DNA of 64,000 bases from Brevundimonas poindexterae (GCF_020524625.1 NZ_JAIVLL010000006.1:1-64000); one strand, 5' to 3'. Shown: positions 1 to 8,550, numbered from the stretch's first letter. Numbers and translations are program-made. Notes: generated by a model from the sequence alone, not told the origin.

Positions 1-76
1 GGCTTCCGGACCGGTCCGGCCTCTCCCCGCGAGAGACCGGACCCCCGGAGCCCTTCAGGCGGATAACGCCTTTGCG

Positions 77-108
77 CACCCCCGTCGTGGTCACCCACGG
101 CGGGGGTG
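77..108 (+). terminator. Strong hairpin, probable terminator of a gene left of the window
   Basis: A 14-bp stem (77-90 with 95-108, one T-G pair) closes on the four-base loop TCAC. It is followed only by a short T-poor stretch, so it is a hairpin terminator without a clear U-tract. It contains the GTG at 106, which makes that codon a poor start for the next gene. Bases 1-76 hold short GC-rich inverted repeats and no gene I can recognise. Confidence 0.5.
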
Positions 109-159
109 TCGCTTTGGGGGGCACTGGACAGCCGGGCCGGGCCGGGGGATGGGGAAGGC

Positions 160-1407
160 GTGTCCCTCGCTGCTCATCCTTCGTCAGCCCGACCCCCGGA
201 ACCGGCTTCCCTTGAGGGGCGCCGCTTTCTGATCGCGAGCGCCCCCTACGGGCCCTTCTCCCGCGCCCTTGCCCGGTCGCTGGAATCGCGCGGCGGCCAT
301 GTCGAGCGGCTGATCCTCAATGTCGGCGACCTGTGGGATTGGCGCAGGCCAGGGGGGCAGCGCCATCGCGGCTCGCTGGAGGCGTTTCGACGCGGCCTCG
401 CCGCCCGCCTTGAGCCCTTCACCGATGTGATCGTCTTTGGCGACACCAGCGCCCACGCCCGCGCGGTGCTGGCCGAAGCCCGCGCCCTCGGATTGGGCAT
501 CTGGCTCCTAGAGAACGGCTATTTCCGTCCGGACTGGATCACTCTGGAGCGTCAGGGGGTGAATGCGGAAAGCGCGGTCCCGCGCGACCCGCGCGCCTTT
601 GCGACCGTTGTCGCCGTTGAGCCGAAGCCTGCACCGGTCGGCCGGATCCTGCCCTGGCATGTCCTGCACATCAGCCGATACTATCTGCTTGAGCTGCTCG
701 GCCGCCCGGTCTTTCCCCATTTCCGGCCGGAGTACGACCCGTCGCCCTGGCGCCAGGCGCTGGGCCATGTCGGTCGTGCGGCGAGGATCCGGCGTCACCC
801 CGCCCGCCGGCGGGTCCGGCGGCTGCTGGATGAGCGCACACCCTTCATTCTGGTCTGCCTGCAGAGGGACGGCGACAGCCAGCTGGTCCGCCACTCAGAG
901 TTCAGGGACAACCGGTCGTTTCTGGGCGCGGTGCTGGACAGCTTCGCCGACCATGCGCCCGAAGGTCTGCATCTCGTGGTCAAGGGCCACCCGCTGGATG
1001 CCGGAGTGGTCGATCTGGAGCGGATGACGCGCGACCTCGCCCGGGCGCGGGGTGTCGGCGCCCGGGTCCATCCCCTGGATGGCGGAAGCTTGGCCGAACT
1101 GTGCCGGGCCTCCTGCGGACTGGTCGTGAACAACTCCAGCGCGGCCCTGTCGGCCCTCGGTTTCGGAACGCCGGTCAAGGTGCTGGGTCGCGCCTTTTTT
1201 GACATGCCGGGCCTGACCGATCCGGCACCCCTCGATGCCTTCTGGCATAACCAGACACCGCCGGACCCGGACCTGTTTGCCCGATTCCGGACCTGGGTCA
1301 TCGACAACACCCAGATAAACGGCGGCTTTCACGGACCGGCTGTTCGCCGCCCGACGGCAGATGCGATCGCCAGGGCCATGGCTGCAGCAGCGCGCCCTGC
1401 TGACTAG
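160..1407 (+). CDS. Capsule polysaccharide biosynthesis (KpsC/KpsS-like) protein
   Basis: About 415 residues. The sequence resembles the capsular polysaccharide family (KpsC/KpsS/LipB type), cytoplasmic sugar transferases that start or modify surface polysaccharide chains. The N-terminal part has a Rossmann-like opening with GPFSRALARSLE and the family-type segment LLENGYFRPDWITLE. The C-terminal half has VVKGHPLD and VVNNSSAALSALGFGTPV, typical of a GT-B-like nucleotide-sugar site. The frame is open from a GTG at 106, but that codon lies in a terminator-like hairpin, so I prefer the GTG at 160; neither start has an ideal ribosome site. No other capsule gene is in the window, so the polysaccharide it serves is unknown. 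The family is fairly sure, the exact start is not. Confidence 0.75.
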   Translation: MSLAAHPSSARPPEPASLEGRRFLIASAPYGPFSRALARSLESRGGHVERLILNVGDLWDWRRPGGQRHRGSLEAFRRGLAARLEPFTDVIVFGDTSAHARAVLAEARALGLGIWLLENGYFRPDWITLERQGVNAESAVPRDPRAFATVVAVEPKPAPVGRILPWHVLHISRYYLLELLGRPVFPHFRPEYDPSPWRQALGHVGRAARIRRHPARRRVRRLLDERTPFILVCLQRDGDSQLVRHSEFRDNRSFLGAVLDSFADHAPEGLHLVVKGHPLDAGVVDLERMTRDLARARGVGARVHPLDGGSLAELCRASCGLVVNNSSAALSALGFGTPVKVLGRAFFDMPGLTDPAPLDAFWHNQTPPDPDLFARFRTWVIDNTQINGGFHGPAVRRPTADAIARAMAAAARPAD

Positions 1408-1448
1408 CCAGGGGGCCGAAGTGTGGCCGCCGCGCCACCCTCGGGGCC

Positions 1449-1477
1449 CTGTCATATCACTGTCATCTTATTGTCGT
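1449..1477 (+). promoter_or_regulatory. Pho box (PhoB-binding repeats) upstream of the TonB receptor
   Basis: Two perfect CTGTCAT half-sites (1449-1455 and 1460-1466) are separated by four bases, and a third related half-site TTGTCGT follows at the same 11-bp period (1471-1477). The 18-bp core matches the Escherichia coli Pho box at all but one defined position. A further lone CTGTCAT lies at 1512-1518. This predicts activation of the receptor gene by phosphorylated PhoB under phosphate limitation. The motif is seen; the regulation is inferred. Confidence 0.72.
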
Positions 1478-1582
1478 CGGAGCTTCCCATCCCCGGCCTA
1501 GAGGGGGCCCACTGTCATCTTTCGTCGCGCGTGTGCCCAATTCCGGGCCGTTCCGTGGCGAGTCAGCGGGGATACGCAAGAC

Positions 1583-4500
1583 ATGCTGAAGAAGTTCGCC
1601 TACGGCGCCTCGGTTGCCGTGCTCATGATGACCGCGGCCACCGCGGTTCATGCCCAGGAAACCACCGGTGCCCTGCGCGGCACCGTCCTGAACGACAGCG
1701 GTACGCCGGTGGCCAACGCCACGGTCACCGTGACCCACGTGCCGTCGGGCACCCGTTCGGTCGCCGTCACCGGCGCCAACGGCCAGTACAGCACCCGCGG
1801 CCTGCGCGTCGGCGGTCCGTACACAGTGTCGGTCGAGGCTGCCGGCCTGTCGGGCAGCCGCGAGATCGCCAACATCGGCATCGGTGATGCCTCGGTCGCC
1901 GACGTCTACATCTCGGACGGCTCGACCGTTCTGGACGAAGTGGTCGTGATGGGCACCGCCGGCGGCGTCGTTCAGACCGCCATCGGCCCGAACGCTGTCT
2001 TCACCGCTGAAGACCTGCAGAACGCCCCGGCCATCAACCGCGACATCCGCGACGTGATCGCCATCGACCCGCGCGTCTACGTCGACGAAGCCTTCGTCGA
2101 TGCCGTCCAGTGCGGTGGCGCCAACCCGCGCTTCAACAGCCTGACGGTCGACGGCGTCCGTCTGAACGACAACTTCGGCCTGAACTCGTCGGGCTATCCG
2201 ACCGAGCGCATGCCTTTCTCGTACGACGCCATCCAGCAGGTGGCCGTCGAGCTGGCCCCGTTCGACGTCGAATACGGGAACTTCACCGCCTGCAACATCA
2301 ACGCGGTCACCAAGTCGGGCGGCAACACCCTGTCGGGCGGCTTCTTCTACGACTACAGCGACAACGAGCTGACCGGCGCCGACCTGGAAGGCCGCTCGGT
2401 CGATCTGGGCGTGTTCGAGGAAACCCGCTGGGGCATCAACGTCGGCGGGCCGATCATCCCCGATCGCCTGTTCTTCTTCGCCGCCTATGAAAAGCTGGAC
2501 GGCGTGAACTTCTTCGACCGCGCGCCGGCCGGTGCCGGTGGCGCCGAAGTGCAGGGCTTCTCTCAGGCCCAGTACGACGAAATCCTCGACATCGCCCGCA
2601 ACGTCTACGGTTTCGACCCCGGTGGCGTCCCCGCCCCGCAGCCGAACGAAGACGAAAAGCTGCTCATCAAGCTGGACTGGAACATCAACGACCAGCACCG
2701 CGCGGCCTACACCTATAACTACAACGACGGCTTCAACATCACCGAGTCGGACGGTGACTCGGACGAGTTCGAGTTCTCGGGCCACCTGTATGAGCGCGGC
2801 GCCGAACTGAACGCTCACGTCCTGCAGGTCTTCTCGGACTGGACCGACAACTTCTCGACCGAGTTCCGCATCGCCTATTCGACGCTGGACAACCGCCAGA
2901 TCCCGCAAGGCGGCCTCGATGTCGGTGAAATCCAGATCAACACCTCGTTCGACCACGACAACGACGGCAACGCCTCGCGCGCCATCGTCTACCTTGGCGC
3001 TGACGACTCGCGTCACGCCAACGTGCTCAGCTACGAAACCATGAGCTACAAGCTGGGCGGCGCCTACCGGATGGGCGACCACCAGTTCACCTTCGGCTAC
3101 GAGCGTGAAGAGCTGGACGTGTTCAACCTGTTCGTCCAGCACGTGCAGGGTGAGTTCCGCTTCAACAGCATCACCGATTTCCGCAACGGTAATGCCTCGC
3201 GCGTCTATTACGGCAACGCGGCCTCGCTGGACCCGAACGATGCGGCGGCCAGCTTCGCCTACGCCACCAACACCGCCTATGCCCAGGACGAATGGGTCGT
3301 CTCGAACGACCTGACCGTCACCTTCGGTCTGCGCTATGACTGGTACGGTTCGGACGATGAGCCGATCCTGAACGCGAACTTCGTTGCCCGTAACGGCTTT
3401 GCCAACACGGCCACCCTGGACGGCAAGGGTCTGCTGCAGCCGCGCTTCGGTTTCCGCTACGACTTCAACGAAAGCCTGCAGTTCCGCGGTGGTTTCGGCC
3501 TGTACTCGGGCGGCAACCCCAACGTCTGGCTGTCGAACAACTATTCGAACGACGGCATCACCAACATCCAGGTCAACCGTCGCAACATCAACGTCTTCAC
3601 CGGCACCAGCGGCACGCCGCTGTTCGACATCCCCGATGTCCTGATCTCGGATGTGACCTCGGGCGCGCCGAACGTTGCCACCAACGCCCTGGATCCCGAC
3701 TTCGACCTGCCGTCGTCGTGGAAGTTCGCCCTGGGTGCGACCTACTGGTTCGACAATGCGTTCCTGGGTGAAGGTGTCCGCTTCGACATGGACCTGCTGC
3801 ACTCGGAAACGAATAATGCGGCGATCATCAAGGACCTGACCCTGGAGCAGGTCGACACCATGGCTGACGGCCGTCCGGTGTACCGCGCCATCGACCGCAG
3901 CGATCCCGACTGCGCCGTTGACCCGGCCTCGGCCGCCTGCTCGAGCCGTTCGTTCAACAACGACTTCCTGCTGACCAATACGGACGGCGGATCGCAGACG
4001 GTGGTCTCGGCCAGCCTGACCCAGTCGTATGACTGGGGCTTCGACTGGACCCTGGGCTATGCCTACACCCAGGCCGAGGACGTCAACCCGATGACCTCGT
4101 CGGTGGCCTTCTCGAACTTCGCCAACGTCGCGGTGTTCGATCCGAACAACCCGGATACGGCCAAGTCGAACTACGAAATCCCGCACCGCATCACCCTGCA
4201 GCTCAACTATGAGCGCGAGATCTTCGGCGACTACGCGACCCGCTTCACCCTGTTCGGCCGCGCCAACGAAGGCCGTCCGTACAGCTTCGTCTTCGCCAGC
4301 GATGACGGCGACGTGTTCGGTGACAGCGTCGACTTCCGCCACCTGCTGTACATCCCGACCGGTCCGTCGGACCCGAACGTGGTGTTCCAGCCGGGCTTCG
4401 ACCAGGCTGCCTTCTTCAACTTCATCGACGCCAATGATCTCGGCCAGTACGCGGGCTCGACCATGCCCCGTAACGCCGTCCAGAGCGGCTGGTGGAGCAA

Positions 4501-4774
4501 GTTCGACCTGCGGATCGAACAGGAGCTGCCGGGCCTGATGGAAGGTCACCGCACCGCGGCCTTCATCGTGGTCGAGAACCTCGGCAACCTGCTGAACGAC
4601 GAATGGGGCATCCTGCGTGAAGCCTCCTTCCCGCTCGCCCAGGGCGTGGTCGATGTCGATCGCAACGCCGCCGGCCAGTACATCTTCCAGGAGTACATCC
4701 AGCCCGCCGGTCAATCGCGCGTGACGGATGCCTCGCTGTGGGAAATCCGCGTCGGCCTGCGCTACAGCTTCTAA
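1583..4774 (+). CDS. TonB-dependent receptor, Oar-like, with N-terminal carboxypeptidase-regulatory domain
   Basis: 1063 residues. An outer-membrane active transporter that imports a scarce ligand using TonB-ExbBD energy. Residues 1-25 form a signal peptide ending in AVHAQ. Residues about 27-110 are a carboxypeptidase-regulatory-like beta-sandwich (GALRGTVLNDSG start). The plug follows with FNSLTVDGVRLNDN and ITKSGGN-like text, then a long barrel ending in RVGLRYSF, with the terminal Phe expected of outer-membrane barrels. The length fits the Oar-type family. Codon use is strongly biased to AAC, TTC, ATC and CTG, suggesting high expression. A Pho box lies about 110 bp upstream, so phosphate or a phosphorylated compound is a reasonable guess for the substrate. 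A clear terminator follows. The ligand cannot be read from sequence. Confidence 0.93.
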   Translation: MLKKFAYGASVAVLMMTAATAVHAQETTGALRGTVLNDSGTPVANATVTVTHVPSGTRSVAVTGANGQYSTRGLRVGGPYTVSVEAAGLSGSREIANIGIGDASVADVYISDGSTVLDEVVVMGTAGGVVQTAIGPNAVFTAEDLQNAPAINRDIRDVIAIDPRVYVDEAFVDAVQCGGANPRFNSLTVDGVRLNDNFGLNSSGYPTERMPFSYDAIQQVAVELAPFDVEYGNFTACNINAVTKSGGNTLSGGFFYDYSDNELTGADLEGRSVDLGVFEETRWGINVGGPIIPDRLFFFAAYEKLDGVNFFDRAPAGAGGAEVQGFSQAQYDEILDIARNVYGFDPGGVPAPQPNEDEKLLIKLDWNINDQHRAAYTYNYNDGFNITESDGDSDEFEFSGHLYERGAELNAHVLQVFSDWTDNFSTEFRIAYSTLDNRQIPQGGLDVGEIQINTSFDHDNDGNASRAIVYLGADDSRHANVLSYETMSYKLGGAYRMGDHQFTFGYEREELDVFNLFVQHVQGEFRFNSITDFRNGNASRVYYGNAASLDPNDAAASFAYATNTAYAQDEWVVSNDLTVTFGLRYDWYGSDDEPILNANFVARNGFANTATLDGKGLLQPRFGFRYDFNESLQFRGGFGLYSGGNPNVWLSNNYSNDGITNIQVNRRNINVFTGTSGTPLFDIPDVLISDVTSGAPNVATNALDPDFDLPSSWKFALGATYWFDNAFLGEGVRFDMDLLHSETNNAAIIKDLTLEQVDTMADGRPVYRAIDRSDPDCAVDPASAACSSRSFNNDFLLTNTDGGSQTVVSASLTQSYDWGFDWTLGYAYTQAEDVNPMTSSVAFSNFANVAVFDPNNPDTAKSNYEIPHRITLQLNYEREIFGDYATRFTLFGRANEGRPYSFVFASDDGDVFGDSVDFRHLLYIPTGPSDPNVVFQPGFDQAAFFNFIDANDLGQYAGSTMPRNAVQSGWWSKFDLRIEQELPGLMEGHRTAAFIVVENLGNLLNDEWGILREASFPLAQGVVDVDRNAAGQYIFQEYIQPAGQSRVTDASLWEIRVGLRYSF

Positions 4775-4799
4775 GACGTAGCCACAGACTGAAGATCAG

Positions 4800-4837
4800 G
4801 GGCGGGCCGGAAACGGTCCGCCCTTTTTCTTTTTTTG
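4800..4837 (+). terminator. Rho-independent terminator of the TonB receptor gene
   Basis: A 10-bp GC-rich stem (4800-4809 with 4814-4823, one G-T pair) has a GAAA tetraloop and is followed by a long T-run (TTTTTCTTTTTTT). This is a textbook intrinsic terminator 25 bp after the stop codon. Confidence 0.93.
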
Positions 4838-4860
4838 CCCTAACGCTCGCGACGCGGTCG

Positions 4861-4925
4861 CTCGCTGCTTGAGGGCGGGATATTCGCCCTACTGCTCGGC
4901 CCGCGGCGCCTCGCTGCTTGAGGGC
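4861..4925. repeat. Short direct repeat pair between terminator and aguA
   Basis: The 16-mer CTCGCTGCTTGAGGGC occurs at 4861-4876 and again at 4910-4925, in the leader between the TonB receptor terminator and the agmatine deiminase gene. A shorter copy of its 3' half, CTTGAGGG, follows at about 4929. No function is evident. It may be local duplication or a leader element. Confidence 0.5.
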
Positions 4926-5003
4926 TGTCTTGAGGGTTGGGTTGAGGGGGGGGCGGTTCATGCCTATCTGGTGCGGCCCGCCGCGATGAAGGATGATCCC
5001 CGC

Positions 5004-5990
5004 ATGAGCGTTTTCCCCGTGCCCGCCGAATGGACGCCGCATCGCGCGATGTGGGTCGGCTGGCCCAGCCATGCCGAGCTGTGGGAAGACGACCTGCCGG
5101 CGGCCCAGGACGAGGTCGAGGCCCTGGTCCGGGCGCTGGCAGGTCCCGGGCGCGAGCAGGTGCGCCTGATGGTCGGCAAGGCCGAGGTGCTGGAGGCCGC
5201 GCGGGCGCGCTTTGCCGACGTGGACGGGGTGACGGTGGTCGGGGGCCGGTTCGGGGATATCTGGCTGAGGGACACGGGCCCGATCTTCGGTCAGGGCTCG
5301 GCGCGGGCGGCCGCGTTCCGGTTCAACGGCTGGGGCGGGAAATACGAGCTGGAGCATGACGACACGGTCGCCACCCAGATCGGCGAGGCCTCGGGCACGC
5401 CGCTGGACCGGCACGACTTCATCCTCGAGGGCGGGGCGCTGGATCATGACGGCCGGGGTACGATCCTGACGACGCGCCAGTGCGTGCTGAACCCCAACCG
5501 CAATCCGGACTGGACCGAGGCGAAGGCCGAGGCGGCCCTGTCGGACGCGCTTGGCGCGACGCGGGTGGTGTGGCTGGGCGATGGCCTGCTGAACGATCAC
5601 ACCGACGGCCATGTCGACAATCTGGCCCGGTTCGTCGGGCCGGGCATGGTGGCCTGTCCGGTCGGCTGGGGCGAGGACGATCCCAATGCCGACGTCTACG
5701 ATGCCGCGGCACGGGCGCTCACAGCCGAGGGCCTGACAGTCATCCGCATTCCCTCCCCCGGCCGGATCGAGGACGAGGACGGCGAGCCCATCCCTGCCAG
5801 CCACATGAATTTCCTGATCGCCAACGGCGCGGTCATTGTGCCGACCTATGGCGACGAGGGGGCCGCGAGGGCTGCTTGCGGCGCGCTGGCCACCGTCTTT
5901 TCGGGCCGCGAGATCATTGCCCTGCCGTCGCTGGCCATCCTGACCGGCGGTGGGTCGTTCCACTGCATTTCGCAGCAGGAACCGGAATGA
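5004..5990 (+). CDS. aguA: Agmatine deiminase
   Basis: 328 residues from the chosen ATG. It hydrolyses agmatine to N-carbamoylputrescine and ammonia in the cytoplasm, the first step from agmatine to putrescine. Family signatures are visible: PAEWTPHRAMWVGWP at the N terminus, WLRDTGP with substrate-binding Asp, the TDGHVDN motif with catalytic His, and the C-terminal GGGSFHC with nucleophile Cys321. The frame is open further upstream, and an ATG at 4986 is possible. I chose 5004 because AAGGA lies 10 bases before it and the conserved N terminus begins there. The stop overlaps the next gene's ATG (ATGA), so the two are translationally coupled. The gene heads a three-gene operon ending in aguB. 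Confidence 0.95.
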   Translation: MSVFPVPAEWTPHRAMWVGWPSHAELWEDDLPAAQDEVEALVRALAGPGREQVRLMVGKAEVLEAARARFADVDGVTVVGGRFGDIWLRDTGPIFGQGSARAAAFRFNGWGGKYELEHDDTVATQIGEASGTPLDRHDFILEGGALDHDGRGTILTTRQCVLNPNRNPDWTEAKAEAALSDALGATRVVWLGDGLLNDHTDGHVDNLARFVGPGMVACPVGWGEDDPNADVYDAAARALTAEGLTVIRIPSPGRIEDEDGEPIPASHMNFLIANGAVIVPTYGDEGAARAACGALATVFSGREIIALPSLAILTGGGSFHCISQQEPE

Positions 5991-6361
5991 GTGACGTCAC
6001 CCTCTTTCGGCCGGTCGGCGATGCCGAACTGAAGCTCATCGAGGAGTCCGGTTGGACGGCATTTCCGCCGCGTCTTCCGGAGCAGCCGATCTTCTATCCG
6101 GTCATGAACATGGACTATGCCGAGCAGATTGCCCGGGACTGGAACTCGAAGCATGAGCCCTCCGGTTGCGGTCACGTTGTCGCCTTTCGCATGCCCGATG
6201 AAGTGACCCGGCGCTGGCCGGTACAGGTCGCGGGCGGACGCATCCATGAAGAGCTGTGGGTGCCAGCGGACCAACTGGGCGACTTCAACGCCATGATCCT
6301 TGGCCCAATCCAGCGTATCGCAACCTATCGCGAAGGCGTTCGCGCAAAGGAGGTCTCATGA
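5987..6361 (+). CDS. Small conserved protein coupled to the agmatine pathway genes
   Basis: 124 residues, cytoplasmic, with no signal peptide or membrane segment. It begins MSDVTLFRPVGDAELKLIEE and carries LPEQPIFYPVMN and EELWVPADQLGDFN. Similar short proteins in databases are often labelled 'ADP-ribosylation/crystallin J1'; I recall this as a weak name transfer, and no ADP-ribose site can be seen here. The ATG overlaps the aguA stop (ATGA) and its stop overlaps the aguB ATG in the same way, so it sits tightly between the two enzymes of agmatine breakdown. That position suggests a linked role, possibly regulatory or as an accessory subunit, but no function can be assigned. Confidence 0.85.
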   Translation: MSDVTLFRPVGDAELKLIEESGWTAFPPRLPEQPIFYPVMNMDYAEQIARDWNSKHEPSGCGHVVAFRMPDEVTRRWPVQVAGGRIHEELWVPADQLGDFNAMILGPIQRIATYREGVRAKEVS

Positions 6362-7224
6362 CCCGCTCGATTTCTGTCGCCGCCATCCAGACCGCGTATG
6401 GCGAGGATATGCAGGCCAATATCGACAAGACGGTCGACCTCGTCCGCCAGGCGGCGTCGAAGGGCGCGCAGGTGATCCTGCCCTCGGAGCTGTTTCAGGG
6501 GCCGTATTTCTGTGTGTCGCAGGAGGAGCACTGGTTCGGCACCGCGTATCCGTGGCGCGAGCACCCGTGTGTGACCGCCCTGTCGCCCGTGGCGGCCGAA
6601 CTGGGGGTGGCCATTCCGGTGTCGATCTTCGAGCGCGAGGGGCCGCACTATTTCAACAGTCTGGTGATGCTGGACGCCGACGGGCGACCGCTGGGCGTCT
6701 ACCGCAAGAGCCACATCCCTGATGGCCCGGGGTATCAGGAGAAATACTATTTCCGGCCGGGTGATACGGGCTTCAAGGTCTGGGACACGCGCTTCGGGCG
6801 GGTCGGGGTCGGCATCTGCTGGGACCAGTGGTATCCGGAGACGGCGCGCGCCATGATGCTGCAGGGCGCCGAGGTCCTGATGTATCCGACCGCCATCGGG
6901 TCTGAGCCGCACGACGAAGAACTGGACACGGCCGAGCCCTGGCGCCGGGCCATGCAGGGCCATGCGGTGTCGAACGTGGTGCCGGTCGTCGGTGCCAACC
7001 GCATCGGTCATGAGATGGTGACCGACAAGGGGCAGACCTTCTACGGGCATTCCTTCATCGCCGATCACCGGGGCGATCTGGTCGAGAGTCTGGGCCGGGA
7101 CGAGGAGGGCGTGCTGGTGCACAGCTTCGACCTCGATTTTCTGGATCGCCACCGGGCGGCCTGGGGCTTTTTCCGCGACCGGCGGACGGACCTTTACGGA
7201 CCTCTGGTCAGCCCTCGCCCCTGA
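6358..7224 (+). CDS. aguB: N-carbamoylputrescine amidase
   Basis: 288 residues. It converts N-carbamoylputrescine to putrescine, CO2 and ammonia, completing the route begun by agmatine deiminase. It is a nitrilase-superfamily enzyme: the catalytic Glu44 (PSELFQ), Lys117 (YRKSHIP) and Cys154 (GICWDQW) are all present, and ICWDQWYPE is characteristic of this subfamily. A strong ribosome site (AAAGGAGG) lies four bases before the ATG, which itself overlaps the stop of the small upstream gene. The 3' end overlaps the convergent lipoprotein gene by 17 bases. Confidence 0.95.
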   Translation: MTRSISVAAIQTAYGEDMQANIDKTVDLVRQAASKGAQVILPSELFQGPYFCVSQEEHWFGTAYPWREHPCVTALSPVAAELGVAIPVSIFEREGPHYFNSLVMLDADGRPLGVYRKSHIPDGPGYQEKYYFRPGDTGFKVWDTRFGRVGVGICWDQWYPETARAMMLQGAEVLMYPTAIGSEPHDEELDTAEPWRRAMQGHAVSNVVPVVGANRIGHEMVTDKGQTFYGHSFIADHRGDLVESLGRDEEGVLVHSFDLDFLDRHRAAWGFFRDRRTDLYGPLVSPRP

Positions 7225-8041
7225 GGGCGCGCCGCTCGGCCGCGCAGGCCGGGTTTTCGAGCGGATCCTGCTGGGCCCGGTCGATCTCGGCTGCGGCGCG
7301 CCGGGCGAGGGCGGCATAGTCCGGATCGGCACGCACCGCCTGCCAGATGCTGTGGCCCAGCCGCTCCCCTGCCGTGACGTCCTGCGGCCAGGCGAGGCCA
7401 CAGATCGACAGGCTGTGGCCGATCTGGCGTCCGGTTTCACGGATGGCATCGGCCCGCCCGGGGGCCACCTCGGCCATGGCCTCGGCCCAGACGGTCGCCA
7501 GTCCCGCCCCGCCCGACGGCGACCAGCCATGACCCGCATCGCCGTCCGGCAGACGGACACAGGCCGTGCGGCCGGTGCCGAGGTCGATGGGACGCGGACG
7601 GGCGGTGCGAAGGCGCTGCCACAGGGCCTCCACATCGCGACTGAGGCGGGTGAACAGCTCGATGACGGCAGGCGTGTCGGCGTCGCCCAGCCGCGTTCCG
7701 AGCGCACAATCGAAATGCTGAGGGGCGAAGACCGGGCGCAGCTCCACATGGCGAATGGCCAGGTACCAGCGGTCGGAGCCGGGGGTTTGCCCCTCCCGCA
7801 ACCACACCGCCCGATCGGCGGCGACATCCGCCGCGGTGGGTCCGGCGGCAGGCTGCTGGGCACCCGCGAGGTCATCGAGGGCGGAGGGCGTGAGGAACCC
7901 CGGCTGGGCCACGGCAACCGGCAAGGGATGCGAGCGGGCGCTCTCGCCGATGGGCGCACAGCCGGTTGCGAGCAAGAGGGCGCACAGCGCCGGGGCGACC
8001 CCGGTCGGCGTGCGACGCCGCCCTATTGGGCGACGGTCCAC
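7208..8041 (-). CDS. Lipoprotein resembling class A acid phosphatase (PAP2 fold), catalytic residues lost
   Basis: 277 residues from a GTG start that overlaps the upstream gene by 19 bases. A signal sequence ends in LLLATGC (Cys28), predicting a lipoprotein. The rest follows the class A nonspecific acid phosphatase layout: RLRTARPRP near 143-151 for Kx6RP, PSGG at 175-178 for PSGH, and SLSICGLAWPQD at 210-221 for SRx5Hx3D. Spacing is kept, but the His of PSGH is Gly178, the Arg is Leu211 and the nucleophile His is Ala217; only Asp221 remains. So the fold is probably kept without phosphatase chemistry. The family assignment rests on motif alignment by eye. It is transcribed with the lipoprotein gene upstream. 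Confidence 0.75.
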   Translation of the reverse strand: MDRRPIGRRRTPTGVAPALCALLLATGCAPIGESARSHPLPVAVAQPGFLTPSALDDLAGAQQPAAGPTAADVAADRAVWLREGQTPGSDRWYLAIRHVELRPVFAPQHFDCALGTRLGDADTPAVIELFTRLSRDVEALWQRLRTARPRPIDLGTGRTACVRLPDGDAGHGWSPSGGAGLATVWAEAMAEVAPGRADAIRETGRQIGHSLSICGLAWPQDVTAGERLGHSIWQAVRADPDYAALARRAAAEIDRAQQDPLENPACAAERRALRGEG

Positions 8042-8550
8042 GTCACCGAGACCTGGGTCTGGTCGGCGTCGCCCTCGGCGGGCTGGGCGACGACCTGCAG
8101 GGTGGCACCGCGGCCTTCGGGATCGACGGCGGCATAGGCCTGGGCCTCGCCCTGTTTGAGGGCGGAGACGGTCGACAGGCCACTGTCGCGGGCCCGGCTC
8201 TGGTAGAAGTCGATCACGGCTTCGGGGCTGTCGGTCGTGGTGAAGCGTACCGAGCCACCAAGATCCGTTTCGGCTGCGTCGCCGGCGGGCAGGATTTCAG
8301 CGCCGGGATAGGCGCGGGCATAGGCGGGTGCGGAAGAGTCCGACGCCGCCACCGGGGCGGGGCTGTCGCTGGCCGGCCGGGCCATGCCGGACCCGTCGGT
8401 GGAGGGGGCAGCCGCCTCGGCCGCGTCGGCTTGCGGCGCCGGTTGGTCAGACCCCTGACTGCACGCCGCAACGCCGAGGCAGGCCGCGATGGCGGTGGTC
8501 AGGGCGAGGCGCACAGGCATTCCGCGCGCGATGGCTTGAACTCTCATCAT
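8023..8550 (-). CDS. Hypothetical lipoprotein
   Basis: About 175 residues from the ATG at 8550. The frame is open to a GTG at 8577, but the signal peptide (MRVQAIARGMPVRLALTTAI) fits the later ATG pair. A lipobox LGVAAC predicts a lipid-anchored protein. A low-complexity Ala/Pro/Ser/Asp linker follows, then a small C-terminal domain with GGSVRFTTTDSPEAVIDFYQ. That text resembles the small periplasmic 'difference in time-step' type domains seen in uncharacterised Caulobacterales proteins, but I cannot name a family. It lies directly upstream of, and overlaps, the acid-phosphatase-like gene. Confidence 0.75.
   Translation of the reverse strand: MMRVQAIARGMPVRLALTTAIAACLGVAACSQGSDQPAPQADAAEAAAPSTDGSGMARPASDSPAPVAASDSSAPAYARAYPGAEILPAGDAAETDLGGSVRFTTTDSPEAVIDFYQSRARDSGLSTVSALKQGEAQAYAAVDPEGRGATLQVVAQPAEGDADQTQVSVTWTVAQ

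Noticed and set aside
1..76. Short GC-rich inverted repeats suggesting a tRNA or small RNA end
   Set aside because: No acceptor-stem, T-loop or anticodon pattern could be built.
1463..4714. A 1083-codon open frame on the minus strand across the TonB receptor gene
   Set aside because: It is the antisense shadow of a gene with strong codon bias. The translation is low-complexity (Val, Asp, Gly, Arg) with no domain.
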